Source of the DNA: Candidatus Zixiibacteriota bacterium
Lineage (GTDB): Bacteria > Zixibacteria > MSB-5A5 > GN15 > FEB-12
Direction of reading: 5' to 3'
Length of the DNA stretch: 64,000 bases
NCBI GenBank assembly: GCA_020351995.1
Contig: CP070674.1
Coordinates: forward strand, 895,686-959,685
Below are positions 8,420-16,591 of this stretch, piece after piece (the first letter of the stretch is position 1; each line of letters begins with the position of its first letter). The notes under the pieces are model-generated. The model made no database searches. It worked only from the letters and a program-made list of their open reading frames with translations, and had not been told where the DNA came from. Both the position numbers and the translations under genes were made by a program.

Positions 8420-9001
8420 CTATCTTTGATGAGCCCACTCCCGTATAACCGGTTCGATGTCCTCTGGCCCGAGAACGGATTTGGAAGCCAGGCGGGGGTC
8501 GTTACCTGTGTAATCCATATGCAAGCGGCCAATGGGATAACCGGAAATAGACTCCGGACCTGCCTCATAGGTCATCGTAATATGTTCCTTCATCTTACCG
8601 TCGACCGTTTCGTAATCCTCGGGACCCCAGTACATCAATTGTTCACCAGCCCATTCGAACTTACTGTCGATCAGGCGAAACGCGACTGTGCGGCTTATCA
8701 GCCCCTCATCTACATGAAGCATGGCATCGTAACCGTTACCGGCTCCCTCCAGGTATACACTGGCAGTGTCGGATATATCAGGAAATCCGAGCGAGTCACG
8801 AACGGTAATATCCATTGCGCCGAGCAACGGGATAACACGCTCATCGTCAAGACCGACCTTCTCCGGAAAGCCGCACGTCAGCAGCAGCAGTGACAACAGT
8901 GCCACCAACCAGACCAGCGGCGAATGCTTGTGAATTGAAATGGCAGGAGCATCTTTGCAGGAAGTCCTCTGGCCACGACATGTTTTATTTACTGGTTGCA
9001 T
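8420..9001 (-). CDS. Hypothetical lipoprotein
   Basis: A 193-residue protein of unknown function. A hydrophobic stretch (SPLVWLVALLSLLLLTC) ends in a Cys at about residue 43, which suggests a lipoprotein, though the region before it is unusually long and an internal start is possible. The mature part is acidic, with short beta-like phrases (DSKFEWAGEQLMYWGPEDY, YPIGRLHMDYTGNDP). I recognise no family. The start at 9001 is supported by AGGAG eight bases upstream. It is enclosed by the repeats at 8353-8405 and 9032-9059. Confidence 0.6.
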   Translation of the reverse strand: MQPVNKTCRGQRTSCKDAPAISIHKHSPLVWLVALLSLLLLTCGFPEKVGLDDERVIPLLGAMDITVRDSLGFPDISDTASVYLEGAGNGYDAMLHVDEGLISRTVAFRLIDSKFEWAGEQLMYWGPEDYETVDGKMKEHITMTYEAGPESISGYPIGRLHMDYTGNDPRLASKSVLGPEDIEPVIREWAHQR

Positions 9002-9031
9002 ATTGGCTACTCCTGTGCTCTTGTGACGGGC

Positions 9032-9059
9032 AGGGTGGCCCACCATTTATGGTAGGTTT
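9032..9059. repeat. GGGTGGCCCACC palindromic repeat, copy 3
   Basis: AGGGTGGCCCACCATTTATG continues as GTAGGTTT. It differs from 7354-7381 at only a few positions. Confidence 0.65.
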
Positions 9060-9196
9060 CCGTGCGATCACGATTTCCTTACAAACTCTCACCTGATGGT
9101 TACATCATACCCATTAATTAGGCGGCAAAAATCGGTTGATTTTCCGTCTAAATCAAATGTCAGAAACTGGAACCTGAAGCGAAACCAAAAAATGAC

Positions 9197-9212
9197 AAAA
9201 CGAACCCAAACC
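9197..9212 (+). repeat. ACGAACCCAAA dispersed motif, copy 1
   Basis: AAAACGAACCCAAACC. The other copies lie at 9347-9362 (same strand) and, inverted, at 63381-63396 and 63525-63540. Confidence 0.55.
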
Positions 9213-9225
9213 CCTACAAGGTATT

Positions 9226-9267
9226 GGTGCCCCACAGCTTGCTGTCGGATCCTTGCATGTTGGCAGA
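9226..9267. repeat. GCTTGC-type palindromic repeat, copy 2
   Basis: GGTGCCCCACAGCTTGCTGT followed by CGGATCCTTGCATGTTGGCA. It is a diverged copy of 7631-7671: the CCCAC-N-GCTTGC-N-GT core and the GGATCCTT tail are shared. Confidence 0.6.
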
Positions 9268-9346
9268 GAAATATTAAGCTCCTGTACGGAAACCGTCAAC
9301 CAGCAAACTACCGGGGTTACCCTCGACAAAACCCACACAAAGTGTG

Positions 9347-9362
9347 GAAACGAACCCAAATC
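9347..9362 (+). repeat. ACGAACCCAAA dispersed motif, copy 2
   Basis: GAAACGAACCCAAATC. It sits just after the small inverted repeat CCACAC/GTGTGG. Confidence 0.55.
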
Positions 9363-9590
9363 AACGCAACCCGCTATGAATCTATTGGTTACAAGGGCGA
9401 TGACACATCTAACACGGCCAAATGACGACTTTTGCCGACAAATCCTGCGTACTGGAAACTGCTTCTTCCATAAGCCCGTAAACTGTGCCAAACGTTGCGG
9501 TGAGAGGTCGCGCTTTGCTTTCTGTGGCGTTCGCCGGCATGCCCCTTCAAAAGTCGCGGCCCCCAAACACATAAAGGCAGGAGACAGTAC

Positions 9591-11870
9591 ATGTCGTACC
9601 TCAGAACGGGGGTAGTAGCGGGAGTTTGTTTGCTCGTTCTGGCAACCGCCACATTTGCCTCAGAAATTACCGAAACCACCTTTGCGCCTCAATTTCACCC
9701 GACTCTCAAGGCCCATCGGACACAGGGTGAAATCAAAATTGACGGACAACTGAGTGACCCGGGCTGGCAAGGCGCCCAGGCCGCGACCCATTTTACAGAA
9801 CACTCTCCCGGTGAGGAAGTAGCCCCGCCGGTGAGAACCGAGGCCTTCGTCGCCTACGACGACAAGAACCTCTATCTGGCCGCTATTTGCTACGCCGATC
9901 CCGCCCAGACTCGCGCTTCGATGTGCGAACGGGAACGTATCTTCGACGATGACAACATCGGGTTCTTTTTCGATACTTACGGCGATGCCTCCCGGGCTTA
10001 CATTATCAACATCAATCCCCTCGGCATCCCCTACGACGCCCTGTGGTCGGCCGGCTGGGGTGAGGATTCCAACTTCGACCTGATTTTTGATTCGAAAGGC
10101 ATTGTCACCGACTCCGGCTATCAAGTAGAACTGGCTATTCCGTTCGCGAATCTCAGGTTTCCTTCCAAACCGATTCAGGAATGGAAATTCGATTTCTACC
10201 GGCATCATCTCCGTGAGGTTCATTACTCGATGTCCTGGGCTACCTACGACCAGAATGAGTCCTGCTGGCCATGCAAATGGGGCACCGTGACCGGTATCGA
10301 GAATGTCAAACCCGGCAAAGGCATCGAGCTTCTGCCCAGCTTTGTCGCCCACCAGAAGGGTTCTGTAACCGACGGCACTTTTCCCGAAGAATCATTCGAA
10401 AACGGTGACATATATGGCGATCTGTCAATCGGCGGCAAGTACGCCATCTCGTCCGATGTTGTGGTCGAAGCTACGTATAATCCGGACTTCAGCCAGATTG
10501 AGGCCGACGCCTCGCAGGTTGATGTCAATACTACCTACGCTCTCTTCTACGACGAGCGCCGACCGTTTTTCCAGGAAGGCATCGATGTCTTCCGCACCAA
10601 TTTTAACGCGGTGTATACGCGTTCAATAAATAATCCGGATTTTGCCGCCAAGACCTCGACCAAGCTGGGAAAGACCAGCTTTGCGGCCCTGTCGGCCCAC
10701 GATGAACAGAGCCTGGCCATTATTCCCTTCGAGGAGTTTTCTGCCTACATCCCACTCGGGGAAACCTATGTCAACATGGCGGCCATGCGACACGCCTACG
10801 GCGACGACGACCACGTTCGGGCCGTTGTCACTGATCAACGAATCGACGGTGGTGGGTCGGGTACCCTGGCCAGCTTCGACGGCACTTTGTCGCTGAGTAA
10901 GACCTTTACTCTCCGGGGACAGGTCATAGCTACCCATACCGATGAACCGAATGATCCATCCAAGACCAGTTATCTTAATGGCCTTACCTTTGACGATGGA
11001 GCCCACACGGCCTCCTACGACGGTGAATCGTACTGGGGCTCGGCCGTACTGATAGGTCTCACTCACAACTCAAGAAGCTGGTACGCCAACGTGCGCGGCT
11101 ATCAGAGAACGGCCACTTATCGCGCCGCCAACGGTTATCAGCCCCGCAACTCTGACCGGTGGCTGCTGGGTTACTTCCAGTATAACTACCGGCCATCGGG
11201 CTCAATCATCCACAGCGTGGACCCCAGTCTTGACATCGGCCGCATCTGGAACTTCGATGGCACCCGTAAGGACGAGTGGATCAGGTTAGCCTACGGTTCT
11301 CAGTTCCGCTTCGCCCAGGCCAACGTATGGACCGAGTACCTGCGCAGCCGGGAAATGCTCAGAGGTGTTGACTTCCCGAATATATGGGCCGTCACGTTGA
11401 GTATGTCGGCTTGCCCCATCCCGTTTATCGAGGGCGGATGGAACGTGGTCTATGGCAACCAGATTGCCCGCAGCTATCTTGAAATGGGACGGCACACCGC
11501 GATTGGCGCCTGGATGGAAATTCGCCCCACCGACCGGCTCCTGTTAGAGTCGGAAATCCACTACGTCCGAAGCCGGGATCTCGAAACGAACTTCAGATTC
11601 TACGAAGGAAGCATTACCAGGTTGCGCGTGGGCTATCAGTTCAACCGTGAGTTTTCACTCAGGCTGGTTACGGAGTACGATGAATTCAACAAACAGTGGA
11701 ACATCGACCCGCTCATCACTTATCGTATCAATCCCTTCTCGACATTTTACGCGGGGGCAACATACGATTACAGCGAATTCAGGGGCTGCGGCATGGATCA
11801 ACTCCACACCCTGACCTGCCTGTCGCAGCGCCAGTTTTTCGTCAAAATACAGTACCTGTTCCAAACGTAA
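9591..11870 (+). CDS. DUF5916 protein with CBM9-like N-terminal domain
   Basis: A 759-residue exported protein with a signal peptide ending at about residue 24 (TATFAS). Residues about 40-225 form a CBM9/DOMON-like sugar- or haem-binding beta sandwich: GEIKIDGQLSDPGWQGA, then VAYDDKNLYLA and ELAIPFANLRF. The remainder is the DUF5916 region, which starts with KPGKGIELLPSFVA and carries YNPDFSQIEADASQVDVNTT and FYDERRPFFQEG. It continues as an alternating beta pattern up to the final FFVKIQYLFQT, consistent with an outer-membrane barrel. AGGAG upstream supports the start. The family is common in FCB bacteria and its function is unknown; a role in glycan handling at the cell surface is a guess from the CBM-like domain. 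Confidence 0.88.
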   Translation: MSYLRTGVVAGVCLLVLATATFASEITETTFAPQFHPTLKAHRTQGEIKIDGQLSDPGWQGAQAATHFTEHSPGEEVAPPVRTEAFVAYDDKNLYLAAICYADPAQTRASMCERERIFDDDNIGFFFDTYGDASRAYIININPLGIPYDALWSAGWGEDSNFDLIFDSKGIVTDSGYQVELAIPFANLRFPSKPIQEWKFDFYRHHLREVHYSMSWATYDQNESCWPCKWGTVTGIENVKPGKGIELLPSFVAHQKGSVTDGTFPEESFENGDIYGDLSIGGKYAISSDVVVEATYNPDFSQIEADASQVDVNTTYALFYDERRPFFQEGIDVFRTNFNAVYTRSINNPDFAAKTSTKLGKTSFAALSAHDEQSLAIIPFEEFSAYIPLGETYVNMAAMRHAYGDDDHVRAVVTDQRIDGGGSGTLASFDGTLSLSKTFTLRGQVIATHTDEPNDPSKTSYLNGLTFDDGAHTASYDGESYWGSAVLIGLTHNSRSWYANVRGYQRTATYRAANGYQPRNSDRWLLGYFQYNYRPSGSIIHSVDPSLDIGRIWNFDGTRKDEWIRLAYGSQFRFAQANVWTEYLRSREMLRGVDFPNIWAVTLSMSACPIPFIEGGWNVVYGNQIARSYLEMGRHTAIGAWMEIRPTDRLLLESEIHYVRSRDLETNFRFYEGSITRLRVGYQFNREFSLRLVTEYDEFNKQWNIDPLITYRINPFSTFYAGATYDYSEFRGCGMDQLHTLTCLSQRQFFVKIQYLFQT

Positions 11871-11945
11871 CGGGGCGAGTACGCGCCCCGACCGCTCCTT
11901 TTGTTTTTCAAAAGCCAGGCCGTCCGTAAAGGGCGGCCTGCGTTT
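11871..11945 (+). terminator. Two tandem hairpins after the DUF5916 gene
   Basis: CGGGGCG/CGCCCCG (11873-11890 region) is followed by AGGCCGTCC/GGGCGGCCT (about 11919-11942). T-rich stretches follow each hairpin but are short, so termination is probable rather than certain. Confidence 0.55.
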
Positions 11946-12055
11946 ATGTTAGCACAACTCATGAGAAAAACACACGGAAACTAAACTTATTGAGTCCGGA
12001 TACGTCTTTATTTCAAAAGAGGCTTGAAAAGCACCGCCGGAATGGAGATATTGTA

Positions 12056-12859
12056 ATGATGAAAAAATCTCATGAAGAAATAAAAAAGGCCGTCCGCGAG
12101 CACTATGGTCAGGCGGTCGCCCATCGATCAGAGTGCTGTGGCGGGTCATCCAGAGTTCAACTCGAGGAGCAGGGCGCGGGAACTGATCCTCTCCAGGGAG
12201 TGGCGTCATTCGGATGCGGTAGCCCGTTGGCTTTTGCCAATATCGCCCCGGGGGACACCGTACTCGACCTTGGTGCCGGTGCCGGACCGGACCTCATTAT
12301 GGCCGCCAGAAAGGTTGGCCCCGAGGGCAAAGCGATCGGCCTGGACATGACTCCGGAGATGATTGACGCGTGTCGCCGTAACCTTGAAGCAGCCGGAATT
12401 GAAAATGCCGAAGTTCGCCAGGGCGAGATGGAGAACATGCCGGTAGCGGATGCCGAGGTGGATTGGATTATCTCCAACTGCGTCATCAATCTCTCGCCGG
12501 ATAAGGAAAAAGTCTTTGCCGAGGCTTTCCGTGTCCTCAAACCGGGCGGGCAGATGCTGGTCTCGGATATTGTCACCGTGGGCCTGCCGCAGGCCCTGCG
12601 GGAAAATATGACTGCCTGGGTAGGGTGCATTGCCGGTGCCGTTGAGCAGGATGAGTATATCAGGCTGGCTCGCGAGGCCGGCTTTGAGAATGTGCGTGTG
12701 GTCGACAAGTATGAATATTCTGAAAGTTCTCTGTGCGCCCTCACCGAGGGCTGCAGCTGTGGTTGCGACGATGACAAGGCATCTCCCGATATGAGCCATG
12801 CCGGCGACTTGGCCGGCAGAATCGCCTCGGTTCGGCTTTATGCCCGCAAGCGGAAGTAG
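12056..12859 (+). CDS. arsM: Arsenite S-adenosylmethionine methyltransferase
   Basis: A 267-residue cytosolic enzyme that methylates As(III) using SAM. The SAM-binding motif I is VLDLGAGAGPD at about residue 67. The three Cys that bind arsenite are placed as in ArsM: SFGCGSP, SNCVINLSPDK and WVGCIAGA. Extra Cys-rich segments occur near the N-terminus (ECCGG) and near the C-terminus (GCSCGCDDD). GGAGA seven bases before the ATG at 12056 sets the start; an in-frame upstream ATG has no ribosome binding site. There is no arsR, arsB or arsC nearby, so it stands alone and is followed directly by a terminator. Confidence 0.93.
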   Translation: MMKKSHEEIKKAVREHYGQAVAHRSECCGGSSRVQLEEQGAGTDPLQGVASFGCGSPLAFANIAPGDTVLDLGAGAGPDLIMAARKVGPEGKAIGLDMTPEMIDACRRNLEAAGIENAEVRQGEMENMPVADAEVDWIISNCVINLSPDKEKVFAEAFRVLKPGGQMLVSDIVTVGLPQALRENMTAWVGCIAGAVEQDEYIRLAREAGFENVRVVDKYEYSESSLCALTEGCSCGCDDDKASPDMSHAGDLAGRIASVRLYARKRK

Positions 12860-12885
12860 CGAATCTGCCGTATAGCTGAAAATTA

Positions 12886-12919
12886 AAAGTGCCGTCACGG
12901 CCCTGTGACGGCACTTTCT
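12886..12919 (+). terminator. Intrinsic terminator of arsM
   Basis: A perfect 12-13 bp stem, AAAGTGCCGTCAC/GTGACGGCACTTT, with a 6-nt loop GGCCCT. The A- and T-rich ends let it work in both directions, and it lies between arsM and the convergent gene at 12965. Confidence 0.85.
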
Positions 12920-12964
12920 CGTGGGAGGATTGAGTTGAACTACGAATCACCTAAGGAGTGGTCT

Positions 12965-13480
12965 TTACCTTTTATCCTTCTTTATCTCGCGAACGTCTTC
13001 AGCAAACTCGAGCGCAGCCATCCCCAGTTCCTTCTTGAGCAACCGCCGATAATTCGACAGAACGAGATACTTTAGCGAGAACGAGTCGCTTACTTTCCAT
13101 TTGTAAAGAAGCACCTGCTTGCTCGCCAGAATGGTTCGCGCGGCCGCGAAATCCTTCTCATCGGCAACCCAGCCGCCCTTATCTTGACCCTTGCGCTCTT
13201 TCGCTCGTTCTCTCTCGGCCCGATCAAGAGCATGAAAAGTAGCGTTGAGATCTTTCACAAACAGATTGATGATCGCCAGTTCATACTGACGCACCTTCTT
13301 GTTATCGCCCGCAAGATTGGCTTCATGCCACTTGTCGATCAATCGATTTAGTTTGTCGAGGCTTGCCTTGCTACTTCGGATCTCACGTCTGTCCTGCTTT
13401 AACTCATCCGGATTTTCCGCCCATACCGTACCGGACAACAGAAAGCCGACCAATATTAATGAACCGAATATTGTTCTCAT
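12965..13480 (-). CDS. Secreted helical protein of unknown function
   Basis: A 171-residue protein with a clear signal peptide (MRTIFGSLILVGFLLSGTVWA). The mature part is strongly charged and predicted to be helical, with heptad-like stretches such as KLNRLIDKWHEANLAGDNKKV and DRAERERAKERKGQ. The start is supported by AAAGGAGCG just upstream. I recognise no family. It is probably periplasmic and transcribed alone. Confidence 0.65.
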   Translation of the reverse strand: MRTIFGSLILVGFLLSGTVWAENPDELKQDRREIRSSKASLDKLNRLIDKWHEANLAGDNKKVRQYELAIINLFVKDLNATFHALDRAERERAKERKGQDKGGWVADEKDFAAARTILASKQVLLYKWKVSDSFSLKYLVLSNYRRLLKKELGMAALEFAEDVREIKKDKR

Positions 13481-13667
13481 TTTTTCGCTCCTTTCAACGT
13501 TTCACCCAGGCTCCCGAAGCTGTAAGAACAAATTGTGTGCCGGTGGTAAGGTCCTTTAAACCAACAGCTTTACCCGTAAGACCGGGCAAAATTATGGGGC
13601 GGACACCATATTTCCGGGAAACTGTTAGCGTAAAACGCTATTCCGGGCCTGCTGATTAGACCGGGGC

Positions 13668-14327
13668 CTACTTGGATTTCTTGGGGGCGTGGTTGTTCAC
13701 CATCGCGAACGACAAATACTCCAGTTCCATAGACATATTCTCGTTGCGAAGGTGCACCGTGGGAGGGACCCTCAGATTGATAGGGGCAAAATTCAATATA
13801 GCCGTTACACCGGCTTTCACCACATCATCGACTATATACTGTGCCACTGTTGCCGGCACAGCCAGAATGACCATTGTAATACCGGCTTCCTTAATCTCGG
13901 AATCGAGATTCTTGATATCGGAAACAATAATGCCCTTGTGATTGGAGCCTATTTTTCGCTGATCGTTGTCAAACAGCTTGATAATATGAAAACCCTGCTT
14001 GGCGAATTCCTTATAGCTGACCAACGCCGAGCCGATGTTTCCGACCCCGATAAGAGCTACTTTCCAGTCGCGGTTGATGCCGAGAATGCTCTCGATCTTC
14101 GATTTCAGCTCGTTAACATTGTAACCCAAGCCACGAGTCCCGAAAGAGCCAAAAAAGGAAAGATCTTTACGCACCTGGGCGGGGGTAAGTTTCTCGCGCT
14201 TGGCCAACTCCTTGGAGGAAACGGTTTCATAGTTCTCTTTCTCAAGCAATGAAAGAGTTCGGTAATACAGCGAAAGCCGGTGAATGGTCGATTCCGAAAT
14301 CCGCTTTCTCGCCAGTGGAGAGGCCAT
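13668..14327 (-). CDS. rex: Redox-sensing transcriptional repressor Rex
   Basis: A 219-residue repressor that senses the NADH/NAD+ ratio. The N-terminal winged helix (about residues 1-80) has the Rex phrases SLYYRTL, KLTPAQVRKDLSFFGSFG and GYNV. The C-terminal Rossmann domain has the dinucleotide-binding IGVGNIGSALV at about residue 92 and LAVPATVAQ further on. Rex usually controls fermentation and respiration genes. A near-perfect Rex operator at 14376-14393, about 50 bp upstream of this start, points to autoregulation. Confidence 0.96.
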   Translation of the reverse strand: MASPLARKRISESTIHRLSLYYRTLSLLEKENYETVSSKELAKREKLTPAQVRKDLSFFGSFGTRGLGYNVNELKSKIESILGINRDWKVALIGVGNIGSALVSYKEFAKQGFHIIKLFDNDQRKIGSNHKGIIVSDIKNLDSEIKEAGITMVILAVPATVAQYIVDDVVKAGVTAILNFAPINLRVPPTVHLRNENMSMELEYLSFAMVNNHAPKKSK

Positions 14328-14375
14328 ATGCTTAATATCTCCTTGTCTTCAAAAATGAAATTTCATCTGGTGACC

Positions 14376-14393
14376 ATGTGAAATGGTTCACAA
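14376..14393. promoter_or_regulatory. Rex operator
   Basis: ATGTGAAATGGTTCACAA matches the Rex consensus TTGTGAA-N4-TTCACAA in 17 of 18 positions, counting the free spacer. It lies 49-66 bp upstream of the rex start codon, a position suited to autorepression. Confidence 0.85.
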
Positions 14394-14533
14394 GAAGTAT
14401 ATTCACACCCGGCGGAAGTGTCAAGAAAAATATCGACCCGATTAAGTTTTGATTGAAACAGCTTTTTGCCAATCAATGGCTTGCGGCAACCCTTGAAGCA
14501 GTCAATAAATGTCTTTACCGGAGCGCTTGTGAC

Positions 14534-15691
14534 TTACGACACTATCAACCTGGATGTGTGCGGCGACAGACGAGCCAGAATTTCGTAGTTGATTGAGTTG
14601 GCCCACGTGGCCAGTTGCTCGACCGTAACCGTTTCCTGCCCATTCCGACCGATTATAACTACTTCGTCCTCGAGCCGAACACCTTTGATGTCGGTAATGT
14701 CTACCATAGTAAGGTTCATACACACTCGCCCCCTCACTGGAGCCCGCTTCCCCTTTATCAGTACATAAGCCTGATTTGACAGCGACCGGCTGTATCCCTC
14801 ATAGTACCCTACCGGTACCACGGCCAGTCGAGTAGCGGTGGTAGTACGATAGGTGCATCCGTACCCGACAAACGAGTCGGGGTCGAGCCGCTTGATTTGA
14901 GTGACCCGTGTCTTCCAAGAAAGGACCGGGCGAAAAAGGTCGTTTTGACCACCCTTCAGCCGATAGGAAAGATATGTCTCCTTCGACGGCCAGTGGCCGT
15001 AGACGGCGATGCCCGGACGCACCAGCTCGAAATGCGTTTTCTTAAAGAGAATTGCCGCGGCCGAGGAAGCCGTGTGCCGCAGGGTTGGTTTGATACCGAG
15101 GCCGACCATGGCCCCAACCATCTTCCGAAACGTAGTCAACTGGTACTGAGCGTACTCGTGATTTGTTGTATCTTCGATGTTGGCAAAATGCATACTGGCG
15201 CCGTAAGGTTTTTTCAACCCGGCATATTTCTTGTACACCTCGGCAAAGCCCGGCAATTCATCTTCGCGAATGCCCTGCCGATGCGTACCGGTTTCGAGCT
15301 TGAGATGTGTTTTCACCATCTTGCCGTGTCTGGCTGCCATCTTTCCAAGATTGACCAGGAACGATTTGTTGAAAATAACAGGCTCAAAATCGTATGCCAG
15401 AATTGGCTCGACATTGTCAAGGGCAAGCGGCCCCAGAATCATGACGCTTTTCTGCCATCCATTCTCACGACAGGCGATTGCCTCCTCGACGGAGTGCACC
15501 GTTAGATAATCAACCCGCGGGTTGTCCTTGAGCAGAGATACAATTTCCTTCAAGCCGTGTCCATAGGCGTTGGCTTTGACGGAAACAGCCATGAGTTTGC
15601 CGTTGGTCAGACTGGATAGAGACTCAATATTGTTGTTGAGTGCCGCCCGCGACAATTCGATCCAGTTGAGAAGCGTCTTTTTGGCCATCAT
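14534..15691 (-). CDS. alr: Alanine racemase
   Basis: A 385-residue PLP enzyme that makes D-alanine for peptidoglycan. The Lys that binds PLP lies in VKANAYGHG (about residue 39). The C-terminal domain supplies the second catalytic Tyr in VGYGCTYRT, followed by LAVVPVGYYEGYSR and GRVCMNLTMVDIT. The length is normal for the family. No strong ribosome binding site is seen, and the first or second of two adjacent ATG codons (15691 or 15688) may be used. It is divergent from the ABC transporter genes. Confidence 0.95.
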   Translation of the reverse strand: MMAKKTLLNWIELSRAALNNNIESLSSLTNGKLMAVSVKANAYGHGLKEIVSLLKDNPRVDYLTVHSVEEAIACRENGWQKSVMILGPLALDNVEPILAYDFEPVIFNKSFLVNLGKMAARHGKMVKTHLKLETGTHRQGIREDELPGFAEVYKKYAGLKKPYGASMHFANIEDTTNHEYAQYQLTTFRKMVGAMVGLGIKPTLRHTASSAAAILFKKTHFELVRPGIAVYGHWPSKETYLSYRLKGGQNDLFRPVLSWKTRVTQIKRLDPDSFVGYGCTYRTTTATRLAVVPVGYYEGYSRSLSNQAYVLIKGKRAPVRGRVCMNLTMVDITDIKGVRLEDEVVIIGRNGQETVTVEQLATWANSINYEILARLSPHTSRLIVS

Positions 15692-15883
15692 ACTATTTAT
15701 AGTCGGCAGAATGCCTTTCTACAACAAGAAGATTTTCTATCACCCCCGGCTCAGCCGGTGCTCGATGAATAATACTTCGTCGACCGCGGGGGAAGATTAA
15801 ATTTCTTGTGCGAGAGGGAAGATGGCCTTAGCTTTTTCTGCCAGTCTGCGCAACTTGTACGCTACGGAGTCGTCCAAATAAAT

Positions 15884-16591
15884 ATGAGTCGGCTGAGAGC
15901 TTTTGAACTATGCCGTTACTACCGCCGCGGCCCCCAGGAAGTCCGCGCCGTGGATAATGTCAGCCTTGATATACGCCGGGGTGAGTTCCTTGCTATTGTG
16001 GGAAGTTCGGGGTCGGGCAAGTCGACCATGCTCAATCTCCTAGCCGGACTGGATACTCCGACTTCGGGGAGAATCGAGGTCGACGGCACCGCTCTGAATT
16101 CACTATCGCGCCGGGAGCTGTCGTCCTACCGGGCCAAGCAGGTGGGTATGGTTTTCCAGTCTTTCAATTTGGTTGCGCACCACACGGCACTGAAGAATGT
16201 TGAACTGGCCTTATTCTTCAACGACACTCCGGCTCGCGAACGACGCCTGTTGGCCAGCCACATGCTTGAACGGCTGGGCTTGACAAACCGTATGGACCAC
16301 AAGCCGGCCGACCTATCCGGCGGTGAGCAGCAGCGGGTGGCTATGGCGCGAGCCCTGGTTAAGAAACCGAGCATCCTTTTTGCCGATGAACCCACCGGCA
16401 ACCTTGACCATGAAAACACCGAGCAGATAGGGCAAATGCTGACGGAACTCAACGGCCAAGGGCAAACCATAATCATGGCCACCCACGACCTTGAGCTGGC
16501 TCGTCGGTATGCCCACCGCACGGTGCGGATGAATTACGGAAGGCTCATTGAGGCTCCACAGCTACCCGACAGAGGCGAGAAAAGTCAATGA
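15884..16591 (+). CDS. ABC transporter ATP-binding protein, MacB/LolD-like
   Basis: A 235-residue ATPase with Walker [11 protein letters not shown]-loop VFQSFNLV, signature [15 protein letters not shown], Walker [13 protein letters not shown] and switch His in MATHDLELA. This is the pattern of the MacB/LolD/FtsE class, which drives mechanotransmission rather than classic import. The ATG at 15884 (MSRLRAFEL) gives the usual N-terminus; a TTG at 15806 would add 26 residues. Its stop overlaps the permease start (ATGA), so the two are translationally coupled. Confidence 0.92.
   Translation: MSRLRAFELCRYYRRGPQEVRAVDNVSLDIRRGEFLAIVGSSGSGKSTMLNLLAGLDTPTSGRIEVDGTALNSLSRRELSSYRAKQVGMVFQSFNLVAHHTALKNVELALFFNDTPARERRLLASHMLERLGLTNRMDHKPADLSGGEQQRVAMARALVKKPSILFADEPTGNLDHENTEQIGQMLTELNGQGQTIIMATHDLELARRYAHRTVRMNYGRLIEAPQLPDRGEKSQ

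Larger units (their letters stand above)
9060..9590. other. Non-coding repeat island
   Basis: About 530 bp before the DUF5916 gene contain no reading frame with a credible start or recognisable protein. The stretch holds a GCTTGC-type palindrome (9226-9267) and two copies of a 16-bp motif related to AAACGAACCCAAA (9197-9212, 9347-9362) that recurs at the far end of the window. AGGAG at 9579-9583 is the ribosome binding site of the next gene. Confidence 0.55.

Noticed and set aside
8335..8568. N-terminal extension of the RAYT gene to 8568.
   Set aside because: It reads through REP copy C, and the family N-terminus is at 8334.
9253..9615. A 120-codon frame before the DUF5916 gene.
   Set aside because: It crosses the repeat island and the start of the next gene, with no recognisable domain or ribosome binding site.
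13299..13559. A plus-strand frame across the secreted helical gene at 12965-13480.
   Set aside because: It is antisense to a gene with a signal peptide and a ribosome binding site and has no domain.
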